Origin: JANOGU01 sp964499865 | GTDB lineage: Bacteria; Pseudomonadota; Alphaproteobacteria; Rhodobacterales; Rhodobacteraceae | Direction: 5' to 3' | NCBI GenBank assembly: GCA_964499865.1 | Contig: CAZCPY010000061.1 | Coordinates: forward strand, 1-18,077 | Length of the DNA stretch: 18,077 nucleotides | Shown: piece by piece, positions 13,650 through 18,077 of the stretch | Layout: each line of letters opens with the position of its first letter | How positions within the stretch are numbered: position 1 is the first letter of the stretch | The notes under the pieces: model-generated | Database searches by the model: none | What the model saw: only the letters and a program-made list of their open reading frames with translations | What the model was told of the DNA's origin: nothing | Position numbers and translations under genes: made by a program

Positions 13650-14873
13650 CTAGCCTTCGCGCAGGGCGGTCAGGACGCCGAGGCTGGCAAAGCCGTCGGG
13701 CACCAGGCCGCGCGCGCGCTGGAAGCCGCGGACGGCGGCGATGGTGTTGGGGCCGATCTTGCCGTCGACGCCGCGGGTGTCGAAGCCCGCTGCGGTCAGC
13801 AGGGTTTGCAGTTCCAGCCGCTCTGGCAGGGTCAGGGCGCGTTCCTCGCGCGGCCAGGCGGCGGCGATGGGGGGACCGCCGCGCAGGCGGTCGGACAGGT
13901 GGCCGACGCCGATCACATAGGCGTCGGCACTGTTGTAGGTCTCGATCACGCGGAAGTTGGGGAAGATCAGGAAGGCCGCGCCGCGGTGGCCCGCGGGCAG
14001 GAGGACGGCGGCGAGCCCTGCGTCAGGCGGCAGGGGGCTGCCGTCGGCGGCGGTGACGCCAAGTGCGGACCACGAGGCGATGTCCTTCCAAACCCGCTCT
14101 CCCGTCGCGCCGAAGTCGAAGCCCGGAGGCAGGCGCACCTCGCGGCCCCAGGGCTGGCCCCAGGTCCAGCCGTTGGTCGCGAGGTAGGCCGCGGTCGAGG
14201 CCAGCGCATCCGCCGGGTCGTCACCCCAGAGGTTGCGCCGCCCGTCGCCGTCGAAGTCGACGGCGCGGGTCATCACCGCCGACGGCATGAACTGCGTATG
14301 TCCCGAGGCCCCGGCCCAGGACCCGCGGAAATCCCCCGGCGCCACGTCGCCCGCGGCCACCAGCCGCAGCGCGTCCAGAAGCTGCGCCTCGAAGAAGGCG
14401 CCGCGCCGCCCGTCATAGGCAAGCGTCGCCAGCGCCCCCAATACCGGCACGTCGCCGCGATAGGTGCCGAAGGCCGATTCGAGGCCCCAGACGGCGGCGA
14501 TCACCTCCTTCTCCACCCCAAGGGCTGCCTCGATGCGTGCCAGCAGGTCGGCGTGCCGCTTCAGCGCAGCCTTCCCGGCCTCGATCCGGGCGTCCGAGAC
14601 GGCGGTGTCGAGGTAGTCCCAGATCGTCCTGGTGAATTCGCTCTGGTTGCGGTCCTTGCGCAGAATGCCTTCGTCGAAGGCCGCCCCTGCCATCGCCCGG
14701 TCGAAGACCTCCGGCGGGATGCCCGCGGCCAGCGCGCGGGGGCGGAAGGCGGCGATCCAGGCCTCGAGGCCTGCCTGAGAGGCGGTGGTTTCCATGGCGT
14801 CTTCTGCTGGGGGTGTCTGGGCCGATGCTGCCGGAGGCAGCAGCAGCGTTGCCAGAACAAGGACAATCCGCAT
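13650..14873 (-). CDS. Lytic murein transglycosylase (MltB-type, GH103) with C-terminal peptidoglycan-binding domain
   Basis: This 407-aa secreted enzyme cleaves the MurNAc-GlcNAc bond of peptidoglycan, leaving 1,6-anhydro ends. The signal peptide MRIVLVLATLLLPPAASA is followed by Q19 and there is no lipobox cysteine, so the protein is soluble in the periplasm, unlike lipoprotein MltB. The GH103 domain covers about 33-335: catalytic E132 in WGLESAFGTYRG, and GSWAGASGHTQFMPSAV and FDGDGRRNLW as family signatures. Residues about 347-407 form a PG_binding_1 domain (LQTLLTAAGFDTRGVDGKIG then PNTIAAVRGFQ). The start ATG 14873 is set by the signal peptide; the ribosome-binding site is weak. A -10-like TAGACT lies at 14911-14906. 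It converges with the scoAB operon. Confidence 0.94.
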   Translation of the reverse strand: MRIVLVLATLLLPPAASAQTPPAEDAMETTASQAGLEAWIAAFRPRALAAGIPPEVFDRAMAGAAFDEGILRKDRNQSEFTRTIWDYLDTAVSDARIEAGKAALKRHADLLARIEAALGVEKEVIAAVWGLESAFGTYRGDVPVLGALATLAYDGRRGAFFEAQLLDALRLVAAGDVAPGDFRGSWAGASGHTQFMPSAVMTRAVDFDGDGRRNLWGDDPADALASTAAYLATNGWTWGQPWGREVRLPPGFDFGATGERVWKDIASWSALGVTAADGSPLPPDAGLAAVLLPAGHRGAAFLIFPNFRVIETYNSADAYVIGVGHLSDRLRGGPPIAAAWPREERALTLPERLELQTLLTAAGFDTRGVDGKIGPNTIAAVRGFQRARGLVPDGFASLGVLTALREG

Positions 14874-15331
14874 GTGCAGGCCCGATGTTGATCGCTTCCG
14901 GCGACAGTCTAGGGGAAGATCGGACCCGGCGGAACCTCTGCCCGTCGGCCGCTGCTTCCGTCGCGCGGGTGCGTGTACACTTCTGGCCCGCGCCGGTGTT
15001 CCGGTCGAGGGGGATCCTGCGCATCCCGGTCAACGGGGACGCGCGGCTGGTGCGACGGTTGAAGCGGGCCGGCATGTCGCGGGCGGCAGCGTCCGGCGAC
15101 GCGGCAGAGGCGTGTCACGGCCTGGGCCCCGCGCCGGGGCGCGCAATCGGCGTGGCGTCCGAAGGCCGGCGCCAGCCAGGGGTTGGCATCGGTCAGGACG
15201 GCGCCGATCCGGACGGCGGCGGCGCGGGCCATGCGGCAGGTCGCTCAAGCCCGCGCGATCGGCGGGGGTTTGCCCGCAAAGCCGGCGGTGCAACGGCTGC
15301 ATCGCTGTGAAGCGGGATAGCGTCTTCGCCT
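14874..15331. other. About 460-bp stretch without a convincing gene
   Basis: This lies between the transglycosylase start and the ispE stop. Several frames are open because of high GC. The best candidate is a minus-strand frame from ATG 15232 to 14909 (107 aa, MARAAAVRIGAVLTDANPWL...). Its first ~48 codons have strongly GC-rich third positions, but the bias then moves to another minus frame (about 15069-14950). A plus-strand frame also contains a protein-like stretch (RVHFWPAPVFRSRGILRIPV). I recognise no domain and no RNA gene. It could be a decayed gene or a plain upstream region; the candidate transglycosylase -10 (14911-14906) is at its left end. Confidence 0.5.
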
Positions 15332-16192
15332 TCAGCCCGCGCCTGTGCCATCCCCAGGCGCATCGCCCAGCCGCGTGGCGGCCAGCCACCAGCCGGTCGG
15401 CGCCAGCGCCGCGGCGGCGGCCTGCGCCTCTGCCGCGGAACGAAACAGCGCCAGGCAGGTGGCCCCCGACCCCGACATGCGCGCCAACATTGCACCCGGC
15501 TGCACCGCCAGCGCCGCCAGCACCTGCCCGATGACCGGGGCCAGCGCCTGCGCGGGCGCCTCGAGGTCGTTGCGCTGCGCTCGAAGCCAGCCGGCCAGCG
15601 CCGCGGCATCCGCAAAGGCCGGAACCTGCGGCAGCGGCGGGCCGTCGCGCCGGGCCAGCGCGGCAAAGACGGCAGGCGTCGACACCGCCACCCCGGGATT
15701 GGCCAGCACCGCCCAGACCGGCGGCAGGGGCGGCACCGGCGACAGCCGCTCGCCCACCCCCTCCATCCGGCAGGCGCGCCCGGCAAGGCAGACCGTCACG
15801 TCAGCCCCCAGCGCCAGCGCAGCCGCCGCGTCGGGAAGCCGCCGCCGCCACATCGCCGCCAGGAGCCGCAGCGCCGCCGCCGCATCCGCCGAGCCGCCGC
15901 CGATCCCGCTGGCGACCGGCAGCCGCTTGTCCAGGACCATCCGCGCGCCCCCCGGCCCCAGCGCGCGGGCCGCCCGCAGCACCAGGTTGTCCGGCCCTGC
16001 CGACAGACCCGCCCCCTGCGGCCCGGTCACCTCGAGCGTCAGGCCGCCGTGCGGGAACGCGGTCAGCCGGTCGCCCGTATCGGCAAAGGCCACCAGACTG
16101 TCGATCAGGTGGTAGCCATCCGCCCGCCGCCCTGTCACATGCAGGCAGAGGTTGATCTTGGCCGCCGCAAGCGCGGACCGCGGCGCGGTCAT
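15332..16192 (-). CDS. ispE: 4-diphosphocytidyl-2-C-methyl-D-erythritol kinase
   Basis: IspE phosphorylates CDP-methylerythritol in the MEP pathway of isoprenoid synthesis. The 286-aa protein has all GHMP-kinase features: AKINLCLHVTGRRADGYH near the N-terminus with the conserved K12, the ATP-binding loop PVASGIGGGSADAAAAL at about 92-108, catalytic D131 in LGADVTVCL, and the C-terminal MSGSGATCLALF. Threonine replaces the usual proline in the GADVP motif, a mild change. The start ATG 16192 overlaps the stop of the upstream TPR gene (ATGA), so the two are translationally coupled. The frame remains open further upstream, but that part is the shadow of the TPR gene. Confidence 0.95.
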   Translation of the reverse strand: MTAPRSALAAAKINLCLHVTGRRADGYHLIDSLVAFADTGDRLTAFPHGGLTLEVTGPQGAGLSAGPDNLVLRAARALGPGGARMVLDKRLPVASGIGGGSADAAAALRLLAAMWRRRLPDAAAALALGADVTVCLAGRACRMEGVGERLSPVPPLPPVWAVLANPGVAVSTPAVFAALARRDGPPLPQVPAFADAAALAGWLRAQRNDLEAPAQALAPVIGQVLAALAVQPGAMLARMSGSGATCLALFRSAAEAQAAAAALAPTGWWLAATRLGDAPGDGTGAG

Positions 16193-17880
16193 TTCCCTGC
16201 GTCGTTCGCCATCTCGGTCAGGGGCTTGGCCCCTTCCTCGGCCAGCACGGCATCGAGGCCCACCTCGAGCTTGCGGCGGATGCGGGGGGCGTCCTTTTCC
16301 TCGGGGTCCAGCGACAGGGCACGCCGCCACTGGAACCGCGCCTCCATCCGGCGCCCCACGGCCCAGTAGACATCGCCCAGATGGTCGGTCACCACGGGGT
16401 CCAGCGGTTCCAGCACCGCGGCGCGTTCCATCGGCTCCAGCGCCTCGGCAAAGCGGCCGAGGCGGAACAGGCCCCAGGCCAGGCTGTCGACGATGTAGCC
16501 CGCCTGCGGTTCGGCCGCGACGGCGCGCTCGATCATGCTCAGCGCCTCGTCGAGGTTCTCGTTGCGCTCGAGGAAACTGTAGCCGAGGTAGTTCAGCACC
16601 TGCGGCTGGTCGGGGTTCAGCGCCAGCGCCTGGCGGAAGTCGGGCTCGGCCTTGTCCCACAGCTTCTGGCGCTCGTAGGTGATGGCGCGGGAATAGTAGA
16701 GCCCCCAGTGCCGCGCCTCGGGCGTGGCGATCAGCGCCACGGCGGCGTCATAGGCGGCGGATGCCTCGGCCCAGCGCTCCTCGCGCCGAAGCGCATCGCC
16801 CAGCGCTACCTGCACCAGCATGATGCCCGGCTCTGCCCGCGCAAGCCCGCGCAGCACCTCGATCCCCGCCTCGGCCTTGCCGTCCGCGGCCAGCGCCCGG
16901 GCGCGCCCGATCTCGGCCGACAGGAACCCGGGGTCTGCGGCGGGGATGGTCGCATAGGTCTCGACCGCCAGCGCGTTCTGGCCGATCGTCTCCAAGAGGG
17001 TGCCCGTCAGGATCACCGCGTCGGCATGGTCGGGCCGCATCAGCGTGGCCAGCCGCGCGAACAGCAGGGTGTAGCTGCTGTCGGCCTCGCCGTTCAGTGC
17101 CGCGGCCAGCGTGAAGAAGGTCTCGGCCAGCCCGTCGCGCGCCGAACGCACCGAGGTGAAGGGCAGCGTCTCGCCCGCCTCCAGCCGCGCGCGCAGGCCC
17201 AGAAGCGCCGGGATCGGCTCGCCCGGAAAGGCCTGGTCCAGCAGCGCCAGCGCGTCCGCGTTGCGGCCCAGCTGCGACAGGATCTCCACATGCGCGACCG
17301 TGCCGCGGGTCATCAGCCGCAGGGGGCCGTTGGACCGGCCCGACAGGATGTCGTCCGCGCCCTCGAGGTCGCCCGCCAAGGCCAGCGCCAGCGCCTTGTG
17401 GTACAGCCCGAAGGCCTCCTGCCCCGGGGCTGCGGCCATCGCGTCGAAGGCCGCCAGCGCCTCGGACATCCGGCCCGCCCCCACCTCGGCCCAGGCGCGG
17501 GCCAGCGCATCGACCAGGACCGAGACGGACACGCCGCTGTCGAGGTCCCGCAGTAGCCCGGCATAGTCCTCGCGCACCACACGGTCGGCGACCAGCGCCA
17601 GAAGGGCAGTCTGCGACGGCGCCCCGGCCTCGCGCATGCGGGTGGCGATGGAGACCGCGGAATCGAGGTTGCCCGCCGACAGGTTCGCGATCACCGCGCC
17701 GTCCATCAGGCTGGTGCTTGCCGGATCGGCCAGCAGGGCGCGCGTATACCAGGCGGCGGCCTCGCGCAGGTCGCTGTTGGCCCCGGCCACCCGCGCGGCA
17801 AGGTAGGCGCCTGCATCCTGCGCCCCGGCCGGGGAGGCAAGGGCAAGGGCGGCACAGAGGATCAGGCGGCGCATGGGCAT
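16189..17880 (-). CDS. Secreted tetratricopeptide-repeat protein
   Basis: The 563-aa product begins with a signal peptide (MPMRRLILCAALALASPAGA, cleavage before Q21) and is otherwise almost wholly helical TPR repeats. Clear units include REAAAWYTRALLADPASTSL, WDKAEPDFRQALALNPDQPQ followed by VLNYLGYSFLERN, LDEALSMIERAVAAEPQAGY, and FAEALEPMERAAVLEPLDPV. TPR solenoids are scaffolds for protein complexes; in alphaproteobacteria this protein regularly precedes ispE and is thought to act in the periplasm, though its partner is not known. ATG 17880 is chosen because GAGG lies 7 nt upstream and a signal peptide follows at once; ATG 17874 two codons later is also possible. The open frame upstream to 18012 is not coding-like. 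Confidence 0.9.
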   Translation of the reverse strand: MPMRRLILCAALALASPAGAQDAGAYLAARVAGANSDLREAAAWYTRALLADPASTSLMDGAVIANLSAGNLDSAVSIATRMREAGAPSQTALLALVADRVVREDYAGLLRDLDSGVSVSVLVDALARAWAEVGAGRMSEALAAFDAMAAAPGQEAFGLYHKALALALAGDLEGADDILSGRSNGPLRLMTRGTVAHVEILSQLGRNADALALLDQAFPGEPIPALLGLRARLEAGETLPFTSVRSARDGLAETFFTLAAALNGEADSSYTLLFARLATLMRPDHADAVILTGTLLETIGQNALAVETYATIPAADPGFLSAEIGRARALAADGKAEAGIEVLRGLARAEPGIMLVQVALGDALRREERWAEASAAYDAAVALIATPEARHWGLYYSRAITYERQKLWDKAEPDFRQALALNPDQPQVLNYLGYSFLERNENLDEALSMIERAVAAEPQAGYIVDSLAWGLFRLGRFAEALEPMERAAVLEPLDPVVTDHLGDVYWAVGRRMEARFQWRRALSLDPEEKDAPRIRRKLEVGLDAVLAEEGAKPLTEMANDAGK

Positions 17881-17906
17881 GGAGGGGCCTCGTGGTTCGG
17901 ACGGGA

Positions 17907-17935
17907 ACGCTATCGACCCCTCGCGCCCCTGTCCA
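17907..17935 (-). promoter_or_regulatory. Candidate sigma-70 promoter of the TPR-ispE operon
   Basis: On the minus strand TGGACA (17935 to 17930) and TAGCGT (17912 to 17907) are separated by exactly 17 nt. The -35 differs from TTGACA at one base. The transcript would begin near 17900 and have a leader of about 20 nt containing the GAGG ribosome-binding site. Confidence 0.5.
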
Positions 17936-17979
17936 CGCCCCGACCGCCCCGCTCGCACACAAATGAGGCACGCCTGCCC

Positions 17980-18049
17980 CGGCCGCTGAAGCAGATCGCG
18001 TGCCTTCGGCACAAGCCTTTCCTGTCGGTCAGCGGCCGAAGGGGCCGCT
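17980..18049. other. Nested and competing inverted repeats at the right edge
   Basis: CGGCCGCTGA (17980-17989) is the exact reverse complement of TCAGCGGCCG (18029-18038), enclosing a small hairpin GTGCC-TTC-GGCAC (18000-18012). The second arm can instead pair with GGCCGCT at 18043-18049 (7 bp, 5-nt loop). The two folds exclude each other. The block lies upstream of the TPR promoter and probably upstream of, or in the leader of, an unseen gene to the right. No gene is visible in 17936-18077. Confidence 0.4.
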
Positions 18050-18077
18050 TCCCTCCGTCTGAGGGGGCGTTCCGCCC

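Noticed and set aside
1..18077. CRISPR arrays, insertion sequences, toxin-antitoxin, phage-defence or secretion-system genes
   Set aside because: None seen: no spaced direct repeats, no transposase motifs, no recognised defence domains.

Overview
The window is about 18 kb of very GC-rich (roughly 70 %), densely coding chromosomal DNA from an alphaproteobacterium, most likely Rhodobacteraceae/Paracoccaceae. That placement rests on the GC-rich third codon positions, the holB-tatD-metallo-hydrolase operon, the TPR-protein/ispE pair, and an intergenic element at 13581-13635 of the kind that recurs in that family. No transposase, integrase, phage gene or CRISPR array is visible.

Layout, left to right. 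(1) 1-103: the 3' three-quarters of a tRNA-Leu(GAG) gene and its intrinsic terminator. (2) 274-4733: a four-gene ABC importer operon of the spermidine/putrescine family (ATPase, periplasmic binding protein, two permeases), with a perfect 15-bp hairpin between the binding-protein gene and the permease genes. (3) 4783-8486: holB (DNA polymerase III delta'), a TatD-type metal-dependent hydrolase, a PhnP-like metallo-hydrolase and an AEC-family transporter, joined by ATGA overlaps or a 7-nt gap, probably one transcript. (4) 8493-11859: a divergent pair. Leftward is a membrane-anchored, coiled-coil M15 peptidoglycan peptidase with an uninterrupted run of 12 G inside its catalytic domain. Rightward is a transmembrane Ser/Thr protein kinase with a large periplasmic C-terminal half. 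Between them lie an extended -10 promoter, a well-translated-looking 21-codon leader ORF and a 16-bp palindrome. (5) 11940-13552: scoA-scoB (3-oxoacid CoA-transferase) plus a tiny overlapping GNAT acetyltransferase gene. (6) 13650-14873, minus strand: a secreted MltB-type lytic transglycosylase with a peptidoglycan-binding domain. (7) 14874-15331: about 460 bp with no convincing gene. (8) 15332-17880, minus strand: a secreted TPR protein and ispE, overlapping by ATGA, with a promoter at 17907-17935. (9) 17881-18077: the upstream region, containing competing inverted repeats, before an unseen gene to the right.

Most of this is housekeeping or common accessory content. The part that stands out is the kinase/M15 peptidase pair: an envelope-sensing kinase facing a cell-wall hydrolase whose frame could be switched by the G12 tract. 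Together with the transglycosylase, three envelope-directed genes lie within 6.5 kb. The functional link between kinase and peptidase is inferred from position only.
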